Source: an uncultured Bacteroidales bacterium (GTDB lineage: Bacteria; Bacteroidota; Bacteroidia; Bacteroidales; F082). From it: DNA of 64,000 bases. The DNA lies in contig CAMYVD010000006.1 in the NCBI GenBank assembly GCA_947302205.1, positions 1-64,000 of the forward strand, given 5' to 3'. Below, piece after piece: positions 1 through 8,095 of this stretch. Within the stretch, counting starts at the first letter, position 1. Each line of letters starts with the position of its first letter. The notes below the pieces were generated by a model, which was not told the DNA's origin, ran no database searches, and was given only the letters and a program-made list of their open reading frames with translations. The position numbers and the translations under genes were made by a program.

Positions 1-473
1 GCGCCGGCGGTGATGATGACACGGTCGAAAGGCGCGTACGTGGGCAATCCCTCATAGCCGTCGCCCAAAAAAGGCTTGACACGATACGGCAACTGGTCGA
101 GAATCTCCTTGGTCCGGAAATAGAGGTTGCGTTGCCGTTCAATGCTGAACACCTTGGCGCCCATAGCGGCCAACACACAGGCCTGGTAACCTGACCCCGT
201 GCCGATTTCAAGCACTTTCATGCTCGGTTCCACCTGTAAGAGCGCCGTTTGGAAAGCCACCGTGGAGGGTTGCGAGATGGTCTGTCCGGAGCCGATGGCA
301 AAGGGCTGGTCGGTGTAGGCGTATTCTACGAATGACGAGTCAAGGAAGACGTGGCGAGGCACTTCGTTGATGGCCGAAAGTACCCGCTCGTCGCCAAAGC
401 CTTCGCTGCGCAACTGGTTCACCAGTTGCTGCCTCATGCCCTTGTGCCGATAATTGTCCTCAGTGATTTTCAT
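1..473 (-). CDS. pcm: Protein-L-isoaspartate O-methyltransferase, C-terminus cut by window edge
   Basis: This enzyme transfers a methyl group from SAM to isoaspartyl residues and so starts repair of damaged proteins. The 157 visible codons begin at the ATG complementary to 471-473. They carry the family motif GSGQTISQP (residues 61-69), the SAM-binding motif I EIGTGSGYQA (89-98), GDGYEG (137-142) and FDRVIITAG (149-157). The normal family length is about 210-220 residues, so roughly the last 60 lie beyond position 1. A TAACTTTG -7 box sits 9 nt upstream of the start. The gene is divergent from the Gfo/Idh oxidoreductase, and the two -7 boxes are about 20 bp apart. The family assignment is firm. 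Confidence 0.95.
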   Translation of the reverse strand, partial: MKITEDNYRHKGMRQQLVNQLRSEGFGDERVLSAINEVPRHVFLDSSFVEYAYTDQPFAIGSGQTISQPSTVAFQTALLQVEPSMKVLEIGTGSGYQACVLAAMGAKVFSIERQRNLYFRTKEILDQLPYRVKPFLGDGYEGLPTYAPFDRVIITAG

Positions 474-482
474 TTTGCGTGG

Positions 483-490
483 CAAAGTTA
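483..490 (-). promoter_or_regulatory. Candidate -7 box for pcm
   Basis: On the minus strand this reads TAACTTTG, a full match to the Bacteroidota -7 consensus TAnnTTTG, and it lies 9 nt before the pcm ATG. No clear -33 TTTG is seen about 20 nt further upstream. Confidence 0.6.
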
Positions 491-511
491 CACTTTTTCC
501 AAGAATTTACT

Positions 512-519
512 TATCTTTG
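512..519 (+). promoter_or_regulatory. Candidate -7 box for the Gfo/Idh-lipoprotein-sugar transferase operon
   Basis: TATCTTTG matches TAnnTTTG and lies 15 nt before the ATG at 535. The -33 element is weak (TTAC near 488). It faces away from the pcm -7 box. Confidence 0.6.
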
Positions 520-534
520 CCCAAATTTACAATC

Positions 535-1512
535 ATGTTGAAAATTGGCGTTTTAGGTGCCGGACATCTCGGCAAGATCCATATCAAATGCATCAGGCAG
601 ATCGACCGTTACGAGCTGGTGGGGTTCTATGACCCTGACCAGGCTACGGCCAAGGCGGTGGAGGAGGAGCTTGGCGTGCGTTGTTTTGCCACCATCGAGG
701 CCTTGATTGATGCCGTGGAGGTGGTCGATATCGTGACGCCTACGGTGCAGCACTTCGAGTGCGCCTCCAAGGCCTTGCAACGTCGCCGTCATGTGTTCAT
801 CGAGAAGCCTATCGTGGCTACTCCTGACGAGGCTTCCAAGTTGATGAAACTGGCGAAAGAAGCCGGTGTGAAGGTGCAGGTGGGCCATGTGGAGCGCTTC
901 AATCCCGCTTTCATCGCCGCTGAGCCTTACATCAAGGCCCCGAAGTTTGTCGAAGCGCATCGGCTGGCCCTTTTCAATCCCCGTGGTACCGACGTGCCCG
1001 TGGTGCTCGACCTGATGGTTCACGACCTGGACATCCTTTTCACCATCATCAACTCACCGGTGAAGCATGTCAGTGCCTGTGGCGTGGCCATCGTGAGTCC
1101 TACGCCTGACATCACCAATGCCCGCATCGAGTTTGAGAACGGCTCGGTGGCCAACCTTACCGCCAGTCGCATCTCGCTCAAGAACATGCGCAAGACCCGC
1201 ATCTTCCAAGACGACGCCTACATCACCGTTGACTTCCTCGACAAGAAGACGGAGATTACCCGCATCCACGACCATGAGGTGACGGGTTATCCTTATTCCC
1301 TGACCCTTGACTTGCCTGGTGGCGCCACCAAGCAGATCACCCTGGAGCGGCCTGAAATCCATCCGCTCAACGCCATCCAGACCGAGCTGGAGAGCTTCTA
1401 CGACAGCATCATCCACAACACCGTTCCCGTGGTCAGCATCGAGGACGGCGTCAAGGTGCTGAACCTCGCTTATGAAATTATTAATGCAAAAGACAAAACC
1501 ATATCCCTATGA
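535..1512 (+). CDS. Gfo/Idh/MocA-family NAD(P)-dependent oxidoreductase
   Basis: This is a 325-residue sugar or nucleotide-sugar dehydrogenase-like protein. The N-terminal Rossmann fold has GVLGAGHLG (residues 5-13). The family motif EKPI (90-93) follows, and VGHVERFNP (116-124) resembles UDP-GlcNAc 3-dehydrogenases of the GnnA/WbpB type. I chose the ATG at 535 because the Rossmann strand begins directly after it and a TATCTTTG -7 box lies just upstream; an in-frame start at 454 would sit upstream of that promoter. Its stop overlaps the next start (ATGA). The downstream genes are a lipoprotein and a lipid-linked sugar transferase, which fits a role in surface glycan synthesis. The exact substrate is unknown. 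Confidence 0.88.
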   Translation: MLKIGVLGAGHLGKIHIKCIRQIDRYELVGFYDPDQATAKAVEEELGVRCFATIEALIDAVEVVDIVTPTVQHFECASKALQRRRHVFIEKPIVATPDEASKLMKLAKEAGVKVQVGHVERFNPAFIAAEPYIKAPKFVEAHRLALFNPRGTDVPVVLDLMVHDLDILFTIINSPVKHVSACGVAIVSPTPDITNARIEFENGSVANLTASRISLKNMRKTRIFQDDAYITVDFLDKKTEITRIHDHEVTGYPYSLTLDLPGGATKQITLERPEIHPLNAIQTELESFYDSIIHNTVPVVSIEDGVKVLNLAYEIINAKDKTISL

Positions 1513-2444
1513 CCCGCAAAGCTTTTTTATCCATATTTTTCGCCGCCACAATGATGGCGCTGCTGATGCCTTCGTGCAAGAAGTTCGATGGCTCCCAGAC
1601 CGTGCCCGCCTACCTCTATATCAATGACGTTGAGGTGCAATGCGATTATTTCACCTATGGCGCCAATACCCATAAAATCGTTGATGCATGGGTTTACGTT
1701 GACGACAACATCTTAGGTTGCTATGAGTTGCCGGCCACCATCCCCGTGTTGAAGGAGGGGGAACATAAGGTAGCGGTGTATGCCGGTATCGCCCGTGACG
1801 GCATCCGCAGCCTTAGGGCTCAGTATCCGTTTTATAAGCCTTGGGAAAACACGAATCTCAATTTGGTGAAAGACGAGATTGTTACGTTGAGACCAGTGTT
1901 CCAATATTATCCCGAGGGGCTGGATGAGAACATGCACGTCCGCTGGATGGAAGATTTTGACGGAGGTGCGATCACCGTCCAAGCCACTTCACAAAGTGAC
2001 ACTAGCATTATGGTTTACACTGGAGAATATGCTTGGCATGATCCGGATGGCATCTATTCGCAAAAATCAGGCAAGGTGGTGCTGACCTCTGAAAACGAGA
2101 AGTTCCGTATCGCCAATACCGAGGAGTTCAGTGATCTTCCCACGGGTGGCTCTGCCTGCATGCTGGAGATGGATTACAAGTGCTCCGACACCTGCTTTGT
2201 TGGGCTGATGTATTTCAAGGATTACACCCTTACCTCCGAACCGATCGTGCGCCTGAAGCCTACGGGTGCCAGTGGTCAGGAACCTGAGGCCTGGAACAAG
2301 ATTTACATCAACATCGGGCCTTATCTGGTTGACAATGAAACCGCTGAGTATTTCAAGATCTACTTTGGCTCCTGGGATCCTCGCAATACGGGAACCCAAT
2401 ATTTCTATTTTGACAATCTGAAACTAATCTATCGCGATCGATGA
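1509..2444 (+). CDS. Hypothetical lipoprotein (311 aa)
   Basis: The N-terminus is a type II signal peptide with lipobox MPSC and the lipidated cysteine at residue 23, so the product should be anchored in the envelope. The remainder is soluble and rich in Tyr, Asp and beta-type segments, with no repeats and no domain that I recognise. The start overlaps the upstream oxidoreductase stop by 4 nt (ATGA), and its own stop overlaps the next start in the same way. The three genes are therefore probably translationally coupled. By context it may help in assembly or display of the glycan made by its neighbours, but that is inference only. Confidence 0.8.
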   Translation: MTRKAFLSIFFAATMMALLMPSCKKFDGSQTVPAYLYINDVEVQCDYFTYGANTHKIVDAWVYVDDNILGCYELPATIPVLKEGEHKVAVYAGIARDGIRSLRAQYPFYKPWENTNLNLVKDEIVTLRPVFQYYPEGLDENMHVRWMEDFDGGAITVQATSQSDTSIMVYTGEYAWHDPDGIYSQKSGKVVLTSENEKFRIANTEEFSDLPTGGSACMLEMDYKCSDTCFVGLMYFKDYTLTSEPIVRLKPTGASGQEPEAWNKIYINIGPYLVDNETAEYFKIYFGSWDPRNTGTQYFYFDNLKLIYRDR

Positions 2445-3868
2445 AAAAGAAACGCCTATTACCCTACCTGTACGGCCTTGTTGACTGGGGGCTCTCGGCA
2501 CTTGCATGGCTGTTGTTCTATTATTTCAGAAAGACTTACGAAGTCCCTGATGTCAATACGTGGCAGCGTTTTGGAATGGCGTTTCATGATGCGAGCTTCT
2601 GGCAGGCCATTGCCATCCTTCCCTTGGCTTGGGTGGTGTTCTATGGCATCACGGGTGCCTATCAGAGTGTCTATTCCAAGTCGCGTCTGAAGGAGCTCTC
2701 GCAGACGTTTTTCATCACCTTGTTGGGCGTTACGGTGCTGTTTTTCGCTGCCATCCTCGACGATCAGATTTTCACCTATAAGATGTACTATCAGTCGTTC
2801 CTCACCCTGTTCTTCCTTCAGTTCGGGCTGGTGTATCTGGGCCGAATCATCATCACCAGCTGCGTGAAGCATCAAATCCATACGGGTAAGATCTGCTTCA
2901 ACACGGTGATTGTGGGCAGTAACGACAATGCGGTGGCCATCTATAAGGAGATCATGGAACAGACGAAGCCAACGGGACAGCGTTTTGTGGGATTTGTGAA
3001 TGTCTACCAGCAGGAGCATTACCGCTTGAGCGAATTCATGCCTCACCTTGGCTCAGTGGGCGATTTGGTGAAGGTCATCAAGGAATACGACGTGGAAGAG
3101 GTGATCATTGCCATTGAGCGTTCGGAGAAAGAATGCATGAGCATCATCCTTCCTGTGATGAACCAGACCGATGCAGAGTTGGAGATCATTCCCAAGATGC
3201 AGGATCTGGTCTTCGGCAGCGTGAAGCAGCAGGCTATTTGGCGCGCGCCGCTGGTGCAGGTCAGCCCTGAGCTGATGCCCATTTGGCAGCAGGTCATCAA
3301 GCGCGTGTTCGACGTGGTGGTGTCGCTGTTTGTGCTGATCGTGTTCTCGCCGGTGTATCTGATTACCGCCATCATCGTCAAGGCGACTTCACCGGGGCCG
3401 ATCTTCTATGTGCAGGAGCGTATCGGCAAGGGAGGCAAGCCTTTCAAGATGGCCAAGTTCCGCAGTATGCGCGTCGATGCCGAGGCCAACAGTACGCCTC
3501 AGCTGTCGAGCGACGATGACCCGCGTATCACCAAGTTCGGCAAGTTCATGCGCAAGGTGCGTCTGGATGAGATACCTCAATTCTGGACGGTACTGAAAGG
3601 CGATATGTCAATTGTGGGCTATCGTCCAGAACGTCAATATTATATTGATAAGATTATGGAGGTTGCGCCTTACTATGGCATGCTGCTTTTGGTGAAGCCT
3701 GGCATCACCAGCTGGGGTGAGGTCAAGTTCGGCTATGCTGAGAATGTGGAGGAGATGGTCGAGCGCCTGAAGTACGACATCCTCTATATCGAGAACGTGA
3801 GTCTCGGACTGGATCTTAAGATTTTGATTTACACCGTTTTGATTGTTATCCAAGGCCGAGGCAAATAA
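2441..3868 (+). CDS. Undecaprenyl-phosphate sugar-phosphate transferase (WcaJ/WbaP-like)
   Basis: This 475-residue polyprenyl glycosylphosphotransferase would start a surface polysaccharide by moving a sugar-1-phosphate onto undecaprenyl phosphate in the inner membrane. The N-terminal ~130 residues hold several hydrophobic helices, then a nucleotide-binding-like middle domain. A further membrane segment near residue 290 precedes the catalytic domain, which contains KFRSM, RLDEIPQ and DMSIVGYRPE. The last replaces the usual GPRPE with GYRPE. The start overlaps the lipoprotein stop by 4 nt. The gene converges on the DUF4294 gene with one base between stop codons. The family is clear; the sugar is not known. 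Confidence 0.92.
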   Translation: MKKKRLLPYLYGLVDWGLSALAWLLFYYFRKTYEVPDVNTWQRFGMAFHDASFWQAIAILPLAWVVFYGITGAYQSVYSKSRLKELSQTFFITLLGVTVLFFAAILDDQIFTYKMYYQSFLTLFFLQFGLVYLGRIIITSCVKHQIHTGKICFNTVIVGSNDNAVAIYKEIMEQTKPTGQRFVGFVNVYQQEHYRLSEFMPHLGSVGDLVKVIKEYDVEEVIIAIERSEKECMSIILPVMNQTDAELEIIPKMQDLVFGSVKQQAIWRAPLVQVSPELMPIWQQVIKRVFDVVVSLFVLIVFSPVYLITAIIVKATSPGPIFYVQERIGKGGKPFKMAKFRSMRVDAEANSTPQLSSDDDPRITKFGKFMRKVRLDEIPQFWTVLKGDMSIVGYRPERQYYIDKIMEVAPYYGMLLLVKPGITSWGEVKFGYAENVEEMVERLKYDILYIENVSLGLDLKILIYTVLIVIQGRGK

Positions 3869-3869
3869 C

Positions 3870-4532
3870 TTAGATCTGTCCCCGCTCAAGGAGTGTCACG
3901 ATGGTTTCAATCTGGTCGTCTTCCGGATTGTTGTGTGGATCGTATTCGCTTTTGAGGTCATAGCCCCAGAGGCGAGCGAAGCCTTGATAGAAGAAGGCCC
4001 TGAATTTTCCACGGAGTTCCTGAACCACTTGATAGGAGGTGTCGCCGGTCTCACGGTCGATGAGACGGATCAGGATAAGTCCCTGCGAGAAGGTGAGTTT
4101 CTTCAGTTCTTCGGTGTATTGCTCGGTGAGATCGTCCTCGGCCATGCGCATGAGGTTGCTGCGCTCGGAAGGGTTGGAGACGGTGGCCAGCAACGTGTCG
4201 TAGGTCTGTAACAGCTCGCCTGCGATCTTGGCGTAAGGATACACCTTGCGCACGTTATTGACAAGTCGGCGGCCCTGGCGGGTTTCGTTGATCTGGTAAT
4301 AACGGTTCATGAGGTCGATGTCGACTTCAGGAAGATAGACGATGAGGAGGGTGTCGTTGCCTTCGACCCGGCCATACACCACGTTGAGCTTGTCTTTCGA
4401 GGAGACGTTTTCTACGGGGGCTTTCTTAGACTTGACAGTGACTTTGAGGACTTTGCCACCTTGGGATACGAGCTGGCTGAATCCTGTTGTAGCTACCATC
4501 AGGAAAAGGATGGCGAGGAAGGTCTTTTTCAT
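3870..4532 (-). CDS. DUF4294 family protein, exported
   Basis: This 220-residue protein begins with a cleavable signal peptide (MKKTFLAILFLMVATTGFSQ). I start it at the ATG complementary to 4530-4532 because the extension to 4577 would use TTG and would bury the signal. The body contains DTLLIVYLPEVDI and a charged C-terminal half, and it resembles the Bacteroidota DUF4294 family, whose function is unknown. It is the last gene of the tRNA-Leu/tig/clpP/clpX block, 45 nt after the clpX stop. A periplasmic role is inferred only from the signal peptide. The family name is given from memory of its sequence pattern. Confidence 0.75.
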   Translation of the reverse strand: MKKTFLAILFLMVATTGFSQLVSQGGKVLKVTVKSKKAPVENVSSKDKLNVVYGRVEGNDTLLIVYLPEVDIDLMNRYYQINETRQGRRLVNNVRKVYPYAKIAGELLQTYDTLLATVSNPSERSNLMRMAEDDLTEQYTEELKKLTFSQGLILIRLIDRETGDTSYQVVQELRGKFRAFFYQGFARLWGYDLKSEYDPHNNPEDDQIETIVTLLERGQI

Positions 4533-4577
4533 GGCTTCAAATAGTTTTTCATTAAACACCGAAGTGGTGAAAAGCAA

Positions 4578-5816
4578 CTATTGTGCCAATTTGGTGTTCT
4601 TGGAAATTTTCTCCTCAGCGTAGGCGCGGTCGATGACCAATTCCTTGACATCGCTTTGCGAGGGGGTCTCAAACATGGCGTCGTTGAGGATCTCTTCCAT
4701 GATGGAGCGGAGTCCACGGGCGCCGAGCTTGAATTCAATAGCTTTTTCCACCACGAAGTCGAGGGCTTCATCCTTGACGGTGAGCTTGATGCCGTCCATG
4801 GCAAACAGCTTGGTGAACTGCTTGACGAGGGCGTTCTTGGGCTCGGTGAGGATGCGCTTGAGGGCGGCTGCGTCGAGCGGGTCGAGGTGGGTGATGACGG
4901 GCATACGGCCGACAATTTCGGGAATGAGCCCGAATTTCTTGAGGTCGGCGGGTGCCAAGTATTTGAGCATGTTGCTCTTGTCAAGCACCTGATCGGAGGC
5001 GGTGCCGTAGCCGATGACGTTGGTGCTTTTGCGTGCGGCGATGATGCGCTCGATGCCGTCGAAGGCACCGCCGGCGATGAAGAGGATGTCCTTGGTGTTG
5101 ACGGGGATCATCTTCTGCTCGGGGTGCTTGCGTCCGCCTTGCGGTGGGACGTTGCTGACGGAACCTTCCAGCAGTTTGAGGAGGGCTTGCTGCACGCCTT
5201 CACCCGACACGTCGCGGGTGATGCTGGGATTGTCGCTCTTGCGGGCGATCTTGTCGATCTCGTCGATGAAGACGATGCCGTGTTCAGCGGCCTTCACGTC
5301 GTAGTCGGCGGCTTGGAGCAGGCGGACGAGGATGTTCTCCACGTCTTCGCCCACGTAACCGGCTTCGGTGAGCACGGTGGCGTCGGCAATGGCGAACGGC
5401 ACGTTGAGCATCTTGGCGATGGTGCGTGCCATCAGGGTCTTGCCTGTGCCAGTCTCACCCACGAGGATCATGTTGGACTTCTCGATTTCCACCTCGTCGT
5501 CGGTAACCTTTTGGCTGATGCGCTTGTAGTGGTTGTAGACGGCCACGGCCAAGGTGCGCTTGGCTTCGTCCTGGCCGATGACGTATTGGTCGAGAAAGTC
5601 CTTGATTTCCTTGGGCTTCTTCAACTCAAGGGCAGACGACCTCAAGCCGTTGTGCTTGGGGTCGTCTGCGGTTCCGAGTTCTTCCTTGATAATCTGATAG
5701 GCTTGCTCAATGCAATGCTCACAGATATGGCCTTCGATGCCTTGGAGAAGCATGAGGGTCTCGCTTGCGGGACGGCCGCAAAAGGAGCAATGCTGACCTT
5801 GGTCTTTTTTAGCCAT
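4578..5816 (-). CDS. clpX: ATP-dependent Clp protease ATP-binding subunit ClpX
   Basis: ClpX is the AAA+ unfoldase that feeds tagged proteins into ClpP. The 412-residue protein has a zinc-binding domain with Cys10, Cys13, Cys32 and Cys35. Walker A is GETGTGKT (120-127) and Walker B is IVFIDEID (181-188). The pore loop GYVG is at 153-156 and a second RKH pore loop is near 229-231. The ClpP-docking loop reads IGY (268-270) instead of the common IGF. It follows clpP by 2 nt on the same strand, so the two are co-transcribed. Length and motif order match the family. Confidence 0.98.
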   Translation of the reverse strand: MAKKDQGQHCSFCGRPASETLMLLQGIEGHICEHCIEQAYQIIKEELGTADDPKHNGLRSSALELKKPKEIKDFLDQYVIGQDEAKRTLAVAVYNHYKRISQKVTDDEVEIEKSNMILVGETGTGKTLMARTIAKMLNVPFAIADATVLTEAGYVGEDVENILVRLLQAADYDVKAAEHGIVFIDEIDKIARKSDNPSITRDVSGEGVQQALLKLLEGSVSNVPPQGGRKHPEQKMIPVNTKDILFIAGGAFDGIERIIAARKSTNVIGYGTASDQVLDKSNMLKYLAPADLKKFGLIPEIVGRMPVITHLDPLDAAALKRILTEPKNALVKQFTKLFAMDGIKLTVKDEALDFVVEKAIEFKLGARGLRSIMEEILNDAMFETPSQSDVKELVIDRAYAEEKISKNTKLAQ

Positions 5817-5818
5817 CT

Positions 5819-6493
5819 TTATCTCTTTCTTGAAAGCACCTCGTCAATCATTCCGTATTCCTTGGCTTCGTCGGCGGTCATCCAGTAATCGCGGTCGGAG
5901 TCGGCCCATACCTTGTCGTAAGGTTGGCCAGAGTGGGTGGAAATGATTTCGTAAAGTTCTTTCTTGAGTTTCTGGATCTCGCGAGCGGTGATCTCAATCT
6001 CAGTGGCTTGTCCCTCGACGCCGCCCATGGGTTGGTGGATCATGATGCGGGAGTGGGGCAGGGCAGAACGCTTTCCTTTGGTGCCGGCGCACATCAACAC
6101 GGCGGCCATCGAAGCGGCCATACCGGTGCAGATGGTGGCGACGTCAGGGCCGATGAACTGCATGGTGTCGTAGATGCCCAATCCGGCATATACGCTGCCG
6201 CCAGGGGAGTTCAGGTAGATCTGGATGTCGCGCTTGGGGTCGGTTGACTCCAAGAAGAGCAACTGGGCTTGAATCACGTTGGCCACGTAGTCGTCAATGG
6301 CGGTGCCGAGGAAGATGATGCGATCCATCATCAAACGGCTGAACACGTCCATCTGAGCCACGTTAAGCTGGCGTTCCTCAATGACGGTGGGGCTGATGTA
6401 GCCGCCGCTGTTGTTGATCTTCGAGATGTACTGCTCCAAGCCTAAGGTGTTCATCCCCAGGTGCTTGGTGGCGTATTTCTGGAATTCGTTCAT
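5819..6493 (-). CDS. clpP: ATP-dependent Clp protease proteolytic subunit ClpP
   Basis: This is the serine peptidase barrel that works with ClpX. The 224-residue product shows the complete triad: Ser128 in GMAASMAA, His153 in MIHQPMGG, and Asp202 in SDRDYWM. The N-terminal ~35 residues before the catalytic fold are somewhat longer than in E. coli and may act as a propeptide. It lies between tig (18 nt upstream) and clpX (2 nt downstream), the classic tig-clpP-clpX order. No internal promoter was seen. Confidence 0.98.
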   Translation of the reverse strand: MNEFQKYATKHLGMNTLGLEQYISKINNSGGYISPTVIEERQLNVAQMDVFSRLMMDRIIFLGTAIDDYVANVIQAQLLFLESTDPKRDIQIYLNSPGGSVYAGLGIYDTMQFIGPDVATICTGMAASMAAVLMCAGTKGKRSALPHSRIMIHQPMGGVEGQATEIEITAREIQKLKKELYEIISTHSGQPYDKVWADSDRDYWMTADEAKEYGMIDEVLSRKR

Positions 6494-6511
6494 GAGCGTT
6501 AAGAGTTAAAG

Positions 6512-7903
6512 TTAGGCGTTTTTCTTTTTGCGGGTGGACTTTGGAGTCTCCTGCTTGGTCTCTTTTTCAAGATCCTTGATGAATTCGTCGTAGGTCTGGT
6601 CGGCATACTTGATGTTCAGCTTGGTCTTGAGGAAGTTGGTCATCTTGACGTCGGCGAGTTGGTTCTTGACGTTGTTGGTCTGTTCCTCGTTCTTGAGGTA
6701 GCTGTCAACGATCTTGTCGAGGCGCTCCTTCATGTCGGCTTCCATGGTCTCGTAGTTGAGGCCGGGGAAGATCTGGCTGCGAAGGAAGGCGCGCACTTCC
6801 TCGTCGTTGATGGCGAGTTCCATGTTTTCCTTCACGATGCTGTCCTCGATGAGCTGCCAACGGAGGCCTTTGCTGTAGTTGGCCTCATAGTTCTTCTCGA
6901 TGTCCTCAACGGAGAGCTTGCCTTGGTTGTTTTCATAGATCCAGCGCTTCAGGAACTCGTCGGGAAGGGCGAATGGGGTGTTGTCAACGAGGGCGTCGAT
7001 CATCTTGGTGAAGAGGATGCGGTCGGTCTCGGCGGTGTATTGGCGTTCCATCTCTTCCTTGACGTTGGCGCGGAAGGCGTCGATGTCCTTGATTTCCTTA
7101 CCGGGGAAGATCTTGTTGAAGAATTCCTCGTTGAGTTCGGGCTTCTCTTCGTGACGGATGTCGTCGATGATGATGTTATAGTCGCTGTCAGCGGGAGCGT
7201 CGTTGCCAAGGATCTTGGCAGCCTTCTCGTTGGAGCCGAGCATGACGGAGAGGTTGACGATGAACTCGTCGCCAGTGGTCTTTCCGATGAATTTCTTCTT
7301 GTTGGTCTTGGTGCGGATATCCTTGATGTCGAGGATCACGTAATCCTTCTTGAAGCCACCTTCGAGTTCCTTGCCGTCTTCGGCTTCGCGGACCTTCAGT
7401 TCGAGGACGTCGTTTTCGCCAACGGTCTCGGGATGGGTGATTTCAGGATTGCGTTCAACGAGCTCTTCGACGGTCTTGTCGATGGCGGCATCGTCAGCGA
7501 TGATATGAGCGAAGTTGACCTTGGCTTTCTTGTAATCGACCTTGATTTCAGGACGGAGGGCAGCCTCGAAATAGAAGTCGAGTGCGTCCTGGGTGTCGAA
7601 ATCAACGGGTTGCTGATGCTCGGGGTCGCTGAGCGGGAAGCCGATGAGGTCGAGCTTGTTCTCGAGGATGTAGTTGTTGAGGGTCTCGGAGACGAGGGTG
7701 TTGAGCACCTCGATAGTGGCTTGGGCACCGTACATCTTCTTGATCATGCCAAAGGGAGCCATGCCCGGACGGAAACCGGGAATCTGAGCTCTCTGCTTGA
7801 GCTTGTTGAGTTCTTTCTTGACTTGTGGTTCATAGTCGTCCTTGACTACGTTGATCTTGATGGAGATCAGTTGTTCTCCCTTTTGTGATTGTGTTGTGTT
7901 CAT
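6512..7903 (-). CDS. tig: Trigger factor, ribosome-associated chaperone/PPIase
   Basis: Trigger factor binds nascent chains at the ribosome exit. The 463-residue protein has the N-terminal ribosome-binding region, although the signature loop GFRxGxxP appears as GFRPGMAPF (residues ~43-51). A divergent central PPIase region and a long charged helical C-terminal domain follow, ending in a lysine-rich tail. The gene begins 34 nt downstream of the tRNA-Leu gene on the same strand with no promoter visible between them, so it is probably transcribed with the tRNA. Length is in the usual range for Bacteroidota. Confidence 0.93.
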   Translation of the reverse strand: MNTTQSQKGEQLISIKINVVKDDYEPQVKKELNKLKQRAQIPGFRPGMAPFGMIKKMYGAQATIEVLNTLVSETLNNYILENKLDLIGFPLSDPEHQQPVDFDTQDALDFYFEAALRPEIKVDYKKAKVNFAHIIADDAAIDKTVEELVERNPEITHPETVGENDVLELKVREAEDGKELEGGFKKDYVILDIKDIRTKTNKKKFIGKTTGDEFIVNLSVMLGSNEKAAKILGNDAPADSDYNIIIDDIRHEEKPELNEEFFNKIFPGKEIKDIDAFRANVKEEMERQYTAETDRILFTKMIDALVDNTPFALPDEFLKRWIYENNQGKLSVEDIEKNYEANYSKGLRWQLIEDSIVKENMELAINDEEVRAFLRSQIFPGLNYETMEADMKERLDKIVDSYLKNEEQTNNVKNQLADVKMTNFLKTKLNIKYADQTYDEFIKDLEKETKQETPKSTRKKKNA

Positions 7904-7937
7904 TATATAATGTATCGATTGTTTTGTTCCAAATCAG

Positions 7938-8019
7938 TGCGGATGAAGGGACTCGAACCCTTACTCCTCGCGGAACCAGATCCTAAGTCTGGCGCGTCTA
8001 CCAATTCCGCCACACCCGC
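7938..8019 (-). tRNA. tRNA-Leu (anticodon TAG)
   Basis: The minus strand folds into an 82-nt tRNA. The acceptor stem GCGGGTG pairs with CATCCGC, the anticodon stem CCAGA/TCTGG encloses the loop CTTAGGA with anticodon TAG, a short variable arm typical of class II tRNA-Leu is present, and the T-arm contains GGTTCGAGTCC. The discriminator base is A and no CCA is encoded. A strong promoter lies immediately upstream and tig follows 34 nt downstream. Confidence 0.96.
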
Positions 8020-8031
8020 ATTTTGGGGCCG

Positions 8032-8062
8032 CAAAGATAGTAATTTTTTGTAAATCACGCAA
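8032..8062 (-). promoter_or_regulatory. Promoter of tRNA-Leu and probably the tig-clpP-clpX operon
   Basis: On the minus strand a TTG (8062-8060) is followed after exactly 20 nt by TATCTTTG (8039-8032), which fits the Bacteroidota TTTG-N19-21-TAnnTTTG layout. The tRNA 5' end is 12 nt downstream of the -7 box. It is one of the best promoter matches in the window. Confidence 0.8.
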
Positions 8063-8095
8063 TTTTTTTGATTTCTGAGCGTTACATTGGATATT

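Noticed and set aside
4581-5888. A 435-codon open frame on the plus strand opposite clpX
   Set aside because: It is a shadow of the minus-strand clpX gene, has no start signal or recognisable motif, and its composition follows codon bias on the other strand.
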